A stretch of 28,383 bases of DNA. It comes from Pseudaeromonas sp041441555. GTDB lineage: Bacteria > Pseudomonadota > Gammaproteobacteria > Enterobacterales > Aeromonadaceae. The notes beneath the pieces were generated by a model, which saw nothing but the letters and a program-made list of their open reading frames with translations, had not been told where the DNA came from and made no database searches. Below, piece by piece: positions 1 through 8,703 of the stretch (the first letter of the stretch is position 1; each line of letters starts with the position of its first letter). The stretch spans positions 1 through 28,383 of the forward strand of contig JASDSW010000025.1 in assembly GCA_041441555.1 (NCBI GenBank). Direction: 5' to 3'. Both the position numbers and the translations under genes were made by a program.

Positions 1-555
1 ACTAAACTCATCGCGCGTCGGCACAACATTCAGCCGCTCGGTCAGATCGCCATCGGCAACCCGGCGCAGGGCCTTATTCAGGGTCAGAATGGAGCGGGAG
101 ATGAAATTCCCCAGCAGGAAGCTGACCAGGGCCATCAGCGCAATCGAGCCGATGATGAGGATATAGGTCAGCGAGTGACCGCCAAACAGCGAGTAACGGC
201 TCAGATCGAGGGATCCACTGATGAAGCGCTGGGTAGTGCCGGCCTGAACCGTCACCGTGACGGCGTCTCCCACCCGGTGCTGACCGACGACGCCATTATC
301 GGAGACGCGAAGGCCTTCGGGTAGCTTGAGCGCGCCGACATCCTGCACCTGCTCCAGCAGCGCCGCGCTGCTTTGCAGCTTCAGCTCCAGGGCCTGGATG
401 GCATCGAGCTGGCGAAATTGATTGTTCTGATGCAGCAGGACGGTGGTGATCACCAGGATCAACAGCAGGGGAAACCAGAATAGGACGTGAAACTTTTCAC
501 GGACGGTCAGGTTAACAAGAACTTGGTCGAACCAACGAAATTTGACTTCTTTCAT
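1..555 (-). CDS. Methyl-accepting chemotaxis protein, N-terminal part (cut by window edge)
   Basis: An open frame of 185 codons runs from an ATG at 555 off the left edge. The encoded N-terminus has a basic stretch, a membrane segment at about residues 22-41 (FHVLFWFPLLLILVITTVLL), a short periplasmic region of roughly 85 residues, a second membrane segment at about 130-152 and then a HAMP domain (ALRRVADGDLTERLNVVPTRDEF at the edge). This is the layout of a transmembrane chemoreceptor. The signalling tip lies outside the window, so a HAMP-containing kinase or cyclase is not excluded, but the HAMP sequence is typical of chemoreceptors. The periplasmic part is short compared with the usual four-helix bundle. 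The gene is divergent from the acylphosphatase gene, with 78 bp between them. Confidence 0.75.
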   Translation of the reverse strand, partial: MKEVKFRWFDQVLVNLTVREKFHVLFWFPLLLILVITTVLLHQNNQFRQLDAIQALELKLQSSAALLEQVQDVGALKLPEGLRVSDNGVVGQHRVGDAVTVTVQAGTTQRFISGSLDLSRYSLFGGHSLTYILIIGSIALMALVSFLLGNFISRSILTLNKALRRVADGDLTERLNVVPTRDEFS

Positions 556-633
556 GAGGCACTAAATCCTGAAGAGTGAAACTGGTTTCCTCATAACGCG
601 ACGGTCGCTAAAGCAAAGCGGAGAACCAAGAAA

Positions 634-927
634 ATGTCGGATAACGCGGTCGAGGTCAGAGTTTACGGTCATGTGCAGGGGGTTGGCTTTCGCTATTTCA
701 CCCAGCAACAGGCCCTGCGCCTGGGTTTGCGCGGGCGCGCCAGCAACCTGCCCGACGGCTCGGTGGCGGTTCTGGCGTGCGGTGAGCCCCGAGCCATCGA
801 CGCCTTGCTCGCCTGGCTCCAGCAAGGGCCCCGCAGCGCCACCGTGACCCACACCGAGGTACACCCTCTGGATCGAGCCCAGTGGGTGCGGCTCTGTGGT
901 GACGCTGATGGTTTCCGAGCCTACTGA
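634..927 (+). CDS. acyP: Acylphosphatase
   Basis: This encodes 97 residues, the usual size for acylphosphatase, a small cytosolic enzyme that hydrolyses the carboxyl-phosphate bond of acyl phosphates. The signature GHVQGVGFRYF (about residues 12-22) contains the catalytic Arg in the phosphate-binding loop. The second signature, RASNLPDGSVAV (about 35-46), contains the catalytic Asn. The start at 634 follows a GGAGAA Shine-Dalgarno at about 620. The last 20 bases overlap the start of the CHAD gene, so the two are probably cotranscribed. The physiological substrate in bacteria is uncertain. Confidence 0.93.
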   Translation: MSDNAVEVRVYGHVQGVGFRYFTQQQALRLGLRGRASNLPDGSVAVLACGEPRAIDALLAWLQQGPRSATVTHTEVHPLDRAQWVRLCGDADGFRAY

Positions 928-1777
928 AACTGTGGCGCCAGCCGCTCACCTGTTCGCCCGCCGAGTGCAGTCGTTGGCCCAGATGAGCCAGCAAGAGGTG
1001 TGGGATGAGGAGGATCTGCACCAGTTTCGGATCACGCTGCGCACCCTGCTTGCCTGGCATCCACTGTGGGCGATCACCCAGCTCTCTCGCTCGGGATGTC
1101 AACACGAAGAGTACCTAAAAAAACTGATCGGGCAGTGCAACCGACAGCGCGATCGCGACGTCTTTGCCGCCTATCTGGTCCCCTTGCCACACAGCCGGCG
1201 GCTACGGCAGCAACTGCGGCAAAAAACCGCTTATCGCAAACCATCCATGGCGGAGTTGTCATCGCTGCTTGGACAGGTGCAGCGGCAGCTGACGACATGG
1301 CAGCTGAGGATGACGCCGACCCTGCTGCAAGAGCAGCTGGCTCTGCTGTTGCAGTTATTTCTGGTTCGAACCATTCGTCTGGTGACCAAAAGCCAGCAGG
1401 GTTCACTCTGCGAGCTGCATCGATTACGGTTGAGACTCAAGTCTTTGCGCTACCTGCTAGAAATACTAGCTGCCGTGGATCCGCAGTGGCGTCCGCTGAA
1501 CATGGCTTGTCGCAGTTGGCAGGAGCGGCTCGGCCAGTTTGCCGATCTGGATGGCTTGTGGCGCTGGCTCAAGCGGCGACAAGAGAAAAAATTAGTGGCC
1601 ATCTTGCGCCGCCGCCGTCGACTGCTGGGGCAACTGCTGCGCGCCGAACTCGGCGAGCTGACGCAACTACTCGGCCAGATTGATCGACAGGCATTGCCGA
1701 CCCGGGAGCAGCTGGCTGCTTACTTTTCGCTGCAAGAGCGCGGGGCGCCGAAGCCAGAGAGGCCGTCGAACGGATAG
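908..1777 (+). CDS. CHAD domain-containing protein
   Basis: This encodes about 289 residues from the ATG at 908. An in-frame GTG at 896 is possible but less likely. Two CHAD repeats are visible: LHQFRITLRTLLAWHP at about residues 37-52 and LHRLRLRLKSLRYLLE at about 170-185. Both have the conserved His and the Arg/Lys pattern of this helical domain. CHAD domains bind inorganic polyphosphate and are often associated with polyphosphate granules or CYTH enzymes; no CYTH domain is present here. The protein is basic, with an RRRRR-type patch near the C-terminus, which fits a polyanion ligand. It overlaps acyP by 20 nt and is followed by a strong terminator. The polyphosphate role is inferred from the family. 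Confidence 0.8.
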   Translation: MVSEPTETVAPAAHLFARRVQSLAQMSQQEVWDEEDLHQFRITLRTLLAWHPLWAITQLSRSGCQHEEYLKKLIGQCNRQRDRDVFAAYLVPLPHSRRLRQQLRQKTAYRKPSMAELSSLLGQVQRQLTTWQLRMTPTLLQEQLALLLQLFLVRTIRLVTKSQQGSLCELHRLRLRLKSLRYLLEILAAVDPQWRPLNMACRSWQERLGQFADLDGLWRWLKRRQEKKLVAILRRRRRLLGQLLRAELGELTQLLGQIDRQALPTREQLAAYFSLQERGAPKPERPSNG

Positions 1778-1796
1778 CGGCCACGAGCCCAAAAAC

Positions 1797-1821
1797 AAAA
1801 CGGCCCAGATGGGCCGTTTTT
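1797..1821. terminator. Bidirectional intrinsic terminator between the CHAD gene and metG
   Basis: AAAACGGCCC and GGGCCGTTTT form a perfect 10-bp stem closed by an AGAT loop. It has a T-run on the plus strand and a mirrored A-run that becomes a T-run on the minus strand. It lies between the convergent ends of the CHAD gene (stop 1777) and metG (stop 1852), so it can serve both. Confidence 0.9.
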
Positions 1822-1851
1822 GATGCTAAGGATTGCCGGCGAGCCGCGACG

Positions 1852-3915
1852 TTACTTGACCCGCATGCCCGGTGCAGCACCGGCGTTGGGCTCGAGGATG
1901 TAGAGATCCTTGCCCCCCGGACCTGCGGCCAGCACCATCCCTTCGGACATGCCAAAACGCATCTTGCGCGGTGCCAGGTTGGCTACCATCACGGTCAGCT
2001 TGCCGACCAGATCCTCCGGGTTGTAGGCGGCGCGGATGCCGGCAAAGACCTGACGGGTCTCACCACCGATATCCAATTGCAGCTTCAGCAACTTGTCGGC
2101 GTCGGGGACCAGCTCGGCCATGACGATGCGCGCGATGCGCAGATCGATCTTGGCAAAGTCGTCATAGGCGATCTCGGCGGCGATCGGTTCGAGTTCCGCG
2201 TTGTCCTTGCCCGGCGCGCTCTGATGCTGGGACTTGGTGCCCTGACTCTTGCTAGCTTCGGCGACCAGATCCTCCTTGGAGGCATTGACCATCTCCTCGA
2301 TCTTTTTCGGATCGATGCGGCTAAACAGCGCCTTGAAGGGGGCTATGGTGTGCGCCAGCAGCGGGGTGTTGATGCCGTCCCAGCTCAGGGTTTCACCGAG
2401 GAAGGCTTCGCTGCGCTCGGCCAGTTGCGGCAGAACCGGTTTGAGATAGGTCATCAGCACGCGGAACAGGTTTAGCGAAACGGTACAGACTGCTTGCAGC
2501 TCGGCGTCACGGCCCTCCTGCTTGGCGATGACCCAGGGCGCCTTCTCATCCACATAACGGTTGGCGATATCGGCCAACGCCATGATTTCCCGGATGGCAC
2601 GGCTGAATTCGCGGGCCTCATAGGCCTCAGCGATGCGCTCGCGCGCCGCGATAAACTCGGCATACAGGGCCGGCTCGCTGTTTTCCGCCGCCAGACGCCC
2701 ATCGAAACGCTTGGTGATGAAGCCGGCGGTGCGGGAAGCCAGGTTGACCAGCTTGTTAACGACGTCGGCGTTGACGCGAGCGACGAAGTCCTCCAGGTTC
2801 AAGTCCAGATCGTCAATCCGGTTGTTGAGCTTGGCGGCATAGTAGTAACGCAGATATTCCGGGTCCAGATGCTGCAGATAGGTACCAGCCTTGATGAAGG
2901 TGCCCTTGGACTTGGACATCTTGGCGCCGTTGACCGTCACATAGCCATGCACGAATACGTTGCTCGGTTTGCGGAAGCCTGCGCCTTCGAGCATGGCGGG
3001 CCAAAACAGGCTGTGGAAGTAGAGGATGTCCTTGCCGATGAAATGATAGAGCTCGGCATCGCTCTGCTGGCCCCAGTACTCCTGGAAGTCGAGCTCGGGA
3101 CGCTTGCGGCACAGGTTCTTGAAGGAGCCCATATAGCCGATAGGGGCATCCAGCCAGACATAAAAATACTTGCCGGGAGCGTCGGGGATTTCGAAGCCGA
3201 AGTAGGGGGCGTCGCGGGTGATATCCCACTGCTGCAGGCCGGATTCGAACCACTCGTTGAGCTTGTTGGCCATCTCTTCTTGCAGCGCGCCCGAGGTGGT
3301 CCAGTTTTTCAGCATGTCGCCGAACTGCGGCAGATCGAAGAAGAAGTGTTCGGTCTCCTTCATCACCGGCGTCGCGCCGGAGACCGCCGATTTGGGGTCA
3401 ATCAGCTCGGTCGGGCTGTAGGTCGCGCCGCAAACATCGCAGTTGTCACCGTACTGATCCGGGGCCTTGCACTTGGGGCAGGTGCCTTTGACGAAGCGAT
3501 CCGGCAGGAACATCGACTTTTCAGGATCAAACAGCTGGGAAATTCCCCGGCTCTTGATGAACCCGCCTTCCCGCAACCGGGTGTAGATCAGGGTCGCCAG
3601 CTCGCGGTTTTCGTCGCTGTGGGTGGAGTGGTAGTTGTCGAAGCTGATGCCAAAGCCGGCGAAATCAGCCTGATGCTCTTTGGACACCTCGGCGATCATC
3701 TGTTCCGGAGTCAGTCCCAGCTGTTGTGACTTGAGCATGATCGGCGTGCCATGGGCATCATCGGCACAGATGAAGTGGATGGTGTTGCCACGCAGGCGTT
3801 GATAGCGAACCCAGACATCCGCCTGGATGTGCTCCAGCATGTGACCGAGGTGAATGGAGCCATTTGCATAAGGCAAGGCACAGGTAACCAGAATTTTACG
3901 AGCTGCGTTGGCCAT
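1852..3915 (-). CDS. metG: Methionyl-tRNA synthetase
   Basis: This encodes 687 residues, close to the E. coli enzyme (about 677). It is a cytosolic class I aminoacyl-tRNA synthetase that charges tRNA-Met. HLGH (residues 22-25) is the HIGH motif and KMSKS (about 331-335) closes the active site. Between them is the zinc-binding knuckle with CPKC and CDVC pairs (about 145-161). The C-terminal domain from about residue 582 (FAKIDLRIARIV) is the EMAP/tRNA-binding OB fold that makes the dimeric long form. The ATG at 3915 has an AGGA upstream and the N-terminus ARKILVTCALPYANG matches the family. It is divergent from mrp, as in E. coli. Confidence 0.98.
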   Translation of the reverse strand: MANAARKILVTCALPYANGSIHLGHMLEHIQADVWVRYQRLRGNTIHFICADDAHGTPIMLKSQQLGLTPEQMIAEVSKEHQADFAGFGISFDNYHSTHSDENRELATLIYTRLREGGFIKSRGISQLFDPEKSMFLPDRFVKGTCPKCKAPDQYGDNCDVCGATYSPTELIDPKSAVSGATPVMKETEHFFFDLPQFGDMLKNWTTSGALQEEMANKLNEWFESGLQQWDITRDAPYFGFEIPDAPGKYFYVWLDAPIGYMGSFKNLCRKRPELDFQEYWGQQSDAELYHFIGKDILYFHSLFWPAMLEGAGFRKPSNVFVHGYVTVNGAKMSKSKGTFIKAGTYLQHLDPEYLRYYYAAKLNNRIDDLDLNLEDFVARVNADVVNKLVNLASRTAGFITKRFDGRLAAENSEPALYAEFIAARERIAEAYEAREFSRAIREIMALADIANRYVDEKAPWVIAKQEGRDAELQAVCTVSLNLFRVLMTYLKPVLPQLAERSEAFLGETLSWDGINTPLLAHTIAPFKALFSRIDPKKIEEMVNASKEDLVAEASKSQGTKSQHQSAPGKDNAELEPIAAEIAYDDFAKIDLRIARIVMAELVPDADKLLKLQLDIGGETRQVFAGIRAAYNPEDLVGKLTVMVANLAPRKMRFGMSEGMVLAAGPGGKDLYILEPNAGAAPGMRVK

Positions 3916-4091
3916 AGTTCCTGTTTCTGTATCGGGAAATGAATGGAGGCGTCATGTTACCCGAAAGGACGTCTATCTGCCTAGACGGATTGCCTCTGTC
4001 GCGGCCATTTACCCTAGGATCTGGCTACTTTTCTTGTAGACTCGTTACCGAACTCCCCCGTTCATCCACGACTTTTAGTTCAGGAGCATCC

Positions 4092-5165
4092 ATGCAGATC
4101 ATTCGTCAGATACTCGGTGAGTTTCAACCAACCGGCTGGGGCTGCGACCTGCTCAGCGCCGGTTTTGTCAGCGGGCTGTATCAGGATCATGAAGGGGTGC
4201 ACATCCAGTTGCTCATCCCGTTTGCCGGCAGCAGTTGGCTCGACGAGATGAAGGCCGAGCTGGATGAGCGGATCCGGCAAGCCGCCGATGTTCGTCATGT
4301 CTGGTGGCACTGGCAGCAGGATGTGGCCACCATGGCTCGCGCCTCCGAGGTGCCAGGCTTGGCCGGGATCCGCAACATCATCGCCGTGGCCTCGGGCAAA
4401 GGCGGGGTCGGCAAGTCCACGGTAGCCGTCAACCTGGCGTTGGCGCTGCATCGCGAAGGGGCTAGGGTAGGATTGCTGGATGCCGACATCTATGGTCCCT
4501 CCATTCCGCTGATGCTTGGCTGCGCTCAGCAACGACCCAGCTCGCCCGATGGCAAGCGGATGCTGCCCATTTCGGTCTATGGCATCGCCTGCAACAGCAT
4601 CGGGTTCCTGGTGCCCGAGAGCGAGGCGACCGTCTGGCGCGGCCCCATGGCCAGCAAGGCACTGTCGCAGATCCTCCACGAGACCCGTTGGGGCGAGCTC
4701 GATTACCTCATCGTCGATATGCCGCCGGGAACCGGTGATATTCAACTGACCATGGCGCAGCAGGTGCCAACCACGACCATCCTCATCGTCACGACGCCGC
4801 AGGATGTGGCGCTGGCCGATGCTCGCAAGGGGATCTCCATGTTCAACAAGGTGAATATTCCGGTGCTGGGTGTCATCGAGAACATGAGTTATCACCTCTG
4901 CAGCAAGTGTGGTCACCAGGAGGCGATATTTGGCACCGGAGGGGGGCAGAAGGTGGCCGAGCAATATGGCATCGCCCTGCTGGCTCAGCTGCCGCTGCAT
5001 ATTCATGTACGCGAATGCATGGACGAGGGGCGGCCCCCGGTGGAGGCGGCACCCGGCAGTAAACTGGCTCTCAACTACCAGCGCATGGCCCGTAAAGTGG
5101 CGGCAGCCCTCTATTTTTCCGGTAAAACGGTGCCGAGTTCCATTTTGACCGTCAATCCAGACTAA
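4092..5165 (+). CDS. apbC: Iron-sulfur cluster carrier protein ApbC/Mrp
   Basis: This encodes 357 residues of a cytosolic Mrp/NBP35-family P-loop ATPase that binds and transfers [Fe-S] clusters. After a DUF59-like N-terminus of about 90 residues comes the deviant Walker A SGKGGVGKST (about 101-110). DADIYGPSIP and DMPPGTGD follow, as is typical of the family. The CSKC pair at about residues 270-273 is the cluster-ligating CxxC. I chose the ATG at 4092 because AGGAG lies at 4082-4086 and the N-terminus then fits the family. The frame stays open upstream to 3939, but that extension resembles nothing. It is divergent from metG, with 176 bp between the start codons. Confidence 0.95.
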   Translation: MQIIRQILGEFQPTGWGCDLLSAGFVSGLYQDHEGVHIQLLIPFAGSSWLDEMKAELDERIRQAADVRHVWWHWQQDVATMARASEVPGLAGIRNIIAVASGKGGVGKSTVAVNLALALHREGARVGLLDADIYGPSIPLMLGCAQQRPSSPDGKRMLPISVYGIACNSIGFLVPESEATVWRGPMASKALSQILHETRWGELDYLIVDMPPGTGDIQLTMAQQVPTTTILIVTTPQDVALADARKGISMFNKVNIPVLGVIENMSYHLCSKCGHQEAIFGTGGGQKVAEQYGIALLAQLPLHIHVRECMDEGRPPVEAAPGSKLALNYQRMARKVAAALYFSGKTVPSSILTVNPD

Positions 5166-5189
5166 TCCGCTGAGAGAACAGCTGATTAT

Positions 5190-5218
5190 TTAGCGCGGCA
5201 GACAATTTTTAGTATAAT
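5190..5218 (+). promoter_or_regulatory. Candidate promoter for udk
   Basis: A perfect -10 hexamer TATAAT lies at 5213-5218, 44 nt before the udk start. A poor -35 (TTAGCG, 5190-5195) sits 17 nt upstream of it. Only the -10 is convincing, and transcription from upstream of mrp could also reach udk. Confidence 0.35.
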
Positions 5219-5262
5219 CGCCGCGCCGCATGGGCATTACCGTCGTCGTTGAGAAAAGAGCC

Positions 5263-5907
5263 ATGTCTGAACCCCAAAGATCCTGTGTCATCATCGGGAT
5301 CGCCGGAGCCTCTGCTTCTGGCAAGAGTCTGATTGCCCACACTATTTTTGAAGAATTAGTCCAGGAGTTGGGCGAGGATCAGATTGGCGTTATCACCGAG
5401 GATTGCTATTACAAGGATCAAACCCATCTGGTGATGGAGGAGCGGGTCAAGACCAACTATGACCATCCGAGCGCCTTTGATCACCGCCTGTTAGCCGATC
5501 ACCTCAGCAGCCTGTTGCAAGGTGAGGCGGTCGAGATCCCGCGCTACTCCTATACCGAGCACACCCGACTGACCGAGACAGTGCGCTTTAGCCCCAAACG
5601 CATCATCATTCTCGAAGGAATACTGCTGCTCAACGAGCCGCGCCTGCGCGAGTTGATGGATGTCAGCATCTTCATGGATACTCCGCTGGATATCTGTCTG
5701 ATCCGGCGGCTGGTCCGTGACGTTCAGGAGCGGGGGCGAACCATGGAGTCGGTGCTCAAGCAGTACCAGAACACGGTTCGACCGATGTTTTTGCAGTTTA
5801 TCGAACCCTCCAAACAATACGCCGATGTGATTGTGCCGCGCGGCGGCCGCAACCGTATCGCCATCGACATGCTCAAAGCACGGATCCTGCACATGCTGCA
5901 AGGCTAA
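5263..5907 (+). CDS. udk: Uridine kinase
   Basis: This encodes 214 residues (E. coli Udk has 213). The enzyme phosphorylates uridine and cytidine to UMP and CMP in pyrimidine salvage. The P-loop GASASGKS is at residues 15-22, followed by the family motifs ITEDCYYKD, NYDHPSAFDH and the lid region RRLVRDVQERGRT. The ATG at 5263 is preferred over an in-frame ATG at 5230 because it gives the family length and has a purine-rich GAGAAAAGAG just upstream. The gene is followed 31 bp later by dcd. The udk-dcd-asmA order is the same as in enteric bacteria. Confidence 0.96.
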   Translation: MSEPQRSCVIIGIAGASASGKSLIAHTIFEELVQELGEDQIGVITEDCYYKDQTHLVMEERVKTNYDHPSAFDHRLLADHLSSLLQGEAVEIPRYSYTEHTRLTETVRFSPKRIIILEGILLLNEPRLRELMDVSIFMDTPLDICLIRRLVRDVQERGRTMESVLKQYQNTVRPMFLQFIEPSKQYADVIVPRGGRNRIAIDMLKARILHMLQG

Positions 5908-5938
5908 AAACCGTGCGTTCAATCATCAGGAGAAGGGA

Positions 5939-6523
5939 ATGCGTCTTTGCGATAGTGATATCGAAAAATATCTTGCCGAAGGGCAGATCGTCATCGATCC
6001 GATGCCAGGTCAGGAGCGCATCAGTGGCGTCAGCGTGGATGTGCTGTTGGGCAACGAGTTTCGGGTGTTTCAGGCCCATACGGCTGCCTTCATCGACCTG
6101 AGCGGTCCGAAAGAGGAGGTGGCGGATGCCATCAATCGGGTGATGAGCGACGAGATAGTCATCCCCGATGGCGAGGCCTTCATCCTGCACCCGGGCGAGC
6201 TGGCGCTGGCCGTGACCCACGAATCAGTCACCCTGCCGGCCAACATTGTTGGTTGGCTGGACGGCCGTTCGTCCCTGGCTCGTCTGGGGCTGATGGTTCA
6301 CGTCACCGCCCACCGTATCGATCCGGGTTGGTCCGGACGCATCGTGCTGGAGTTTTATAACGGCGGTCGCCTGCCGCTGGCATTGCGACCTAAAATGGTA
6401 ATTGGTGCATTGAATTTCGAGTTGTTATCCGGACCGGCGGCTCGGCCCTATAACAAGCGAGCCAATGCAAAATACAAGAGCCAGCAAGGTGCCGTGGCCA
6501 GTCGCATCGGCCAGGACGAGTAA
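5939..6523 (+). CDS. dcd: dCTP deaminase
   Basis: This encodes 194 residues (E. coli Dcd has 193). The enzyme deaminates dCTP to dUTP, the main route to dTMP in gammaproteobacteria. The active-site region RSSLARLGLMVHVTAHRIDPGW is followed by IVLEFYN, in which Glu138 is the catalytic glutamate at the same number as in E. coli. The ATG at 5939 has a strong AGGAGAAGGGA ribosome site at 5928-5938. It sits between udk and asmA on the same strand and is probably cotranscribed with udk. Confidence 0.97.
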   Translation: MRLCDSDIEKYLAEGQIVIDPMPGQERISGVSVDVLLGNEFRVFQAHTAAFIDLSGPKEEVADAINRVMSDEIVIPDGEAFILHPGELALAVTHESVTLPANIVGWLDGRSSLARLGLMVHVTAHRIDPGWSGRIVLEFYNGGRLPLALRPKMVIGALNFELLSGPAARPYNKRANAKYKSQQGAVASRIGQDE

Positions 6524-6582
6524 GACTCCCTCACCAAGCGAGCCTTCTTCGACCGACTGCTGGTGATCCGCCAGGAGGGATT

Positions 6583-8673
6583 ATGAAGAAGGCTCTCTAT
6601 TTTATGTTGGCGCTGTTGCTGCTGATCGTCGGCGCCCTCATGAGTTTGCCTTGGCTGGTCAGCGCCGATGAGATCAAACAGGCACTCATCAGTCAGGTTC
6701 AGCAGAAGACGGGACGTCAGTTGCAGATCCAAGGCGCCGTCTCCTGGTCTTTTTATCCCACCCTGGGGGTGGCCATCGAGCAGGTGCGCCTGCTCAACCC
6801 GAGTGGATTTCCCGAGGATGTCACGCTCGCGGTGGCACGAGGGCGGGTTGGCGTGGCGCTCATGCCGCTATTTTCCCGCCAGATCCAGATCGAACAGCTG
6901 GAGCTGGATCAACCGCAAATCCACCTCTATCAGCAGGCGGATGGTCAAACCAATATTGATGACCTGCTGACCCAAGCCGCGACGGCGCCTGAACCTTCCG
7001 CGCCAAACCCTGTGCCAAGTAATGCGACGGGTGACTCAGCGCCGTCAGCAGCCGCTGACTATCAAGTTCGGCTGGCCGGGATCCAGATCCGCGATGGCAC
7101 TCTGTCATTGACGCAGATGGCCAGCCAGCAAAGCTATACCCTCAACCACCTGCAAGTCTCCACCGGCGTCTTGAGCGCCAACCAGCCTCTGGATATCCAA
7201 CTGGCGACGGACTTTGCGTTGGACAAACTGCAGGGGCACGTGGAAACCAAGGCTCGGTTGCAACCCGGCTCATCGCCTCAGGAGTGGTCAGCCCAGGGAT
7301 GGACGCTGGATCTGCGCCTGCAACCGGATGCCGCGACCACGCTGCAGTTGACCAGCCAAGCGGATCTCAGCCTGCGACTCCCGGGGACACAGCAACAGTT
7401 GCTCTTGTCGCCCTGGCAATGGACGCTCCAGCTCAACTCGCCAACCCTGCAGGGACAGTGGCAGAACCAGGGGCGCCTGAGCGTCGACTGGGGTAACGGG
7501 GCTCCGCAACTGCGTCTGGATGATTGGCAACTGACCGGCAGCCAACAGGGGAGAGCGATTCCGCCAGCCCTGACCATGATCCAGGCTCAGGGCCACTGGC
7601 GCTATGATGCCGGGCAACACCGGCTGGCGCTGCAAGAGGCCAAGGGCACGTTGGGCGAATTGCAATTTGAAGGCGCGGTGGAAGCACTCCTGACTTCCAT
7701 ACCAGCCATCCGGTTTAACGTTAGCTCGCCCAGGGTGGAGCTAGCCTGGTTCGGTGCCACACCCGAAAAAAACACAGCGCCAGAAAAAAGCGTGGTGCTG
7801 CCTTCGACCAAGGCCGCCACGAGCGAGTCATCGGCGCAAGAGCCCGATCTGCGAGGGCTCGGAGTACTCAATGGCGAGGGGCGTCTGGCGATCGGGCGTG
7901 TCATGTGGCCCAAGTTGGATATGTCGGATGCCAAGCTGGCCATCCAGCTGCAGGATGGGGTGCTGAATATCACCGACTTCTCGGCTGGCCTGTACCAGGG
8001 GGGGGTGGCGCTGACCGGGCAGCTGGATGGTCGCCGCATCCCCGCGCACCTGCAGTTGGCGCCCAAGATCCGCGCGGTTCAGATCCAACCGCTGCTCAAA
8101 GAGTGGACCGGCAAGGAGCCGGTCTCAGGCTCGGCCTCGCTCCAGGGCAAGCTGACGATGGCAGGGTTATTGCCGCAGAATATTCGCTCGAGCGTGGCCG
8201 GGGATCTCAACCTGGTGATCCAGGATGGAGCCGTCAATGGCATCAACCTGGCGGCCATGCTGCGTGAGGCCAAGGCAGCGCTCAAAGGGCAAGCGGCGTC
8301 GGGCGCCGTGCGCAAGACCGACTTCTCGGCGCTGACGGCGGATATCCATCTGGGGCAAGCAAAGGCGACCAGCCAGAACATTGCGCTGATGTCGCCGCTG
8401 TTGCGGGTCAAGGGCGCCGGCAATACACATCTGATCCAAGAGACTCTCGATTTTCACTTCGACGTCTCGGTGGTGGGTACCAGCAAGGGGCAGGGGGGAC
8501 AAGATCTGGCGGAGCTTCGCCATCTCACTATTCCGCTACGGATCACCGGGTCATGGAACCAACCGGACTATGAGCTCGATCTGCAGAACCTGTTCAAGCA
8601 GGATCTGCAGCGGCGCATTGAAAATCAGCTCCCGCAAAAGTTGCCCGGTAAATTGGGGCAACTCTTTAACTGA
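6583..8673 (+). CDS. asmA: AsmA family outer-membrane biogenesis protein
   Basis: This encodes 696 residues, longer than the roughly 617 of E. coli AsmA. An N-terminal membrane anchor (about residues 4-25) precedes the AsmA N-terminal domain with QKTGRQLQIQG and the FYPTLGV motif near residue 63. A low-complexity Ala/Pro/Ser stretch at about 134-163 probably accounts for part of the extra length. The C-terminal part (about 480-660) carries the family motif GSASLQGKLTMAG and an AsmA-like block ending in a typical LTIPLRITGSW. AsmA-like proteins are periplasm-spanning beta-groove proteins linked to phospholipid transport and outer-membrane homeostasis. The ATG at 6583 follows AGGAGGGA. It ends 30 bp from the convergent HIT-family gene, and I see no clear terminator there. 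Confidence 0.93.
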   Translation: MKKALYFMLALLLLIVGALMSLPWLVSADEIKQALISQVQQKTGRQLQIQGAVSWSFYPTLGVAIEQVRLLNPSGFPEDVTLAVARGRVGVALMPLFSRQIQIEQLELDQPQIHLYQQADGQTNIDDLLTQAATAPEPSAPNPVPSNATGDSAPSAAADYQVRLAGIQIRDGTLSLTQMASQQSYTLNHLQVSTGVLSANQPLDIQLATDFALDKLQGHVETKARLQPGSSPQEWSAQGWTLDLRLQPDAATTLQLTSQADLSLRLPGTQQQLLLSPWQWTLQLNSPTLQGQWQNQGRLSVDWGNGAPQLRLDDWQLTGSQQGRAIPPALTMIQAQGHWRYDAGQHRLALQEAKGTLGELQFEGAVEALLTSIPAIRFNVSSPRVELAWFGATPEKNTAPEKSVVLPSTKAATSESSAQEPDLRGLGVLNGEGRLAIGRVMWPKLDMSDAKLAIQLQDGVLNITDFSAGLYQGGVALTGQLDGRRIPAHLQLAPKIRAVQIQPLLKEWTGKEPVSGSASLQGKLTMAGLLPQNIRSSVAGDLNLVIQDGAVNGINLAAMLREAKAALKGQAASGAVRKTDFSALTADIHLGQAKATSQNIALMSPLLRVKGAGNTHLIQETLDFHFDVSVVGTSKGQGGQDLAELRHLTIPLRITGSWNQPDYELDLQNLFKQDLQRRIENQLPQKLPGKLGQLFN

Positions 8674-8703
8674 CCCAGCTCTGACCTGGATGAGTGGGGG
8701 ATA

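Noticed and set aside
2494..3729. A 411-codon open frame on the plus strand opposite metG
   Set aside because: It is fully antisense to a clear metG. Its composition is that of a GC-rich shadow frame, and it has no recognisable domain or ribosome site.
3939..4091. N-terminal extension of apbC to an ATG at 3939
   Set aside because: The ATG at 4092 has a good AGGAG and gives the family N-terminus. The extension shows no family similarity and would leave almost no divergent promoter region with metG.
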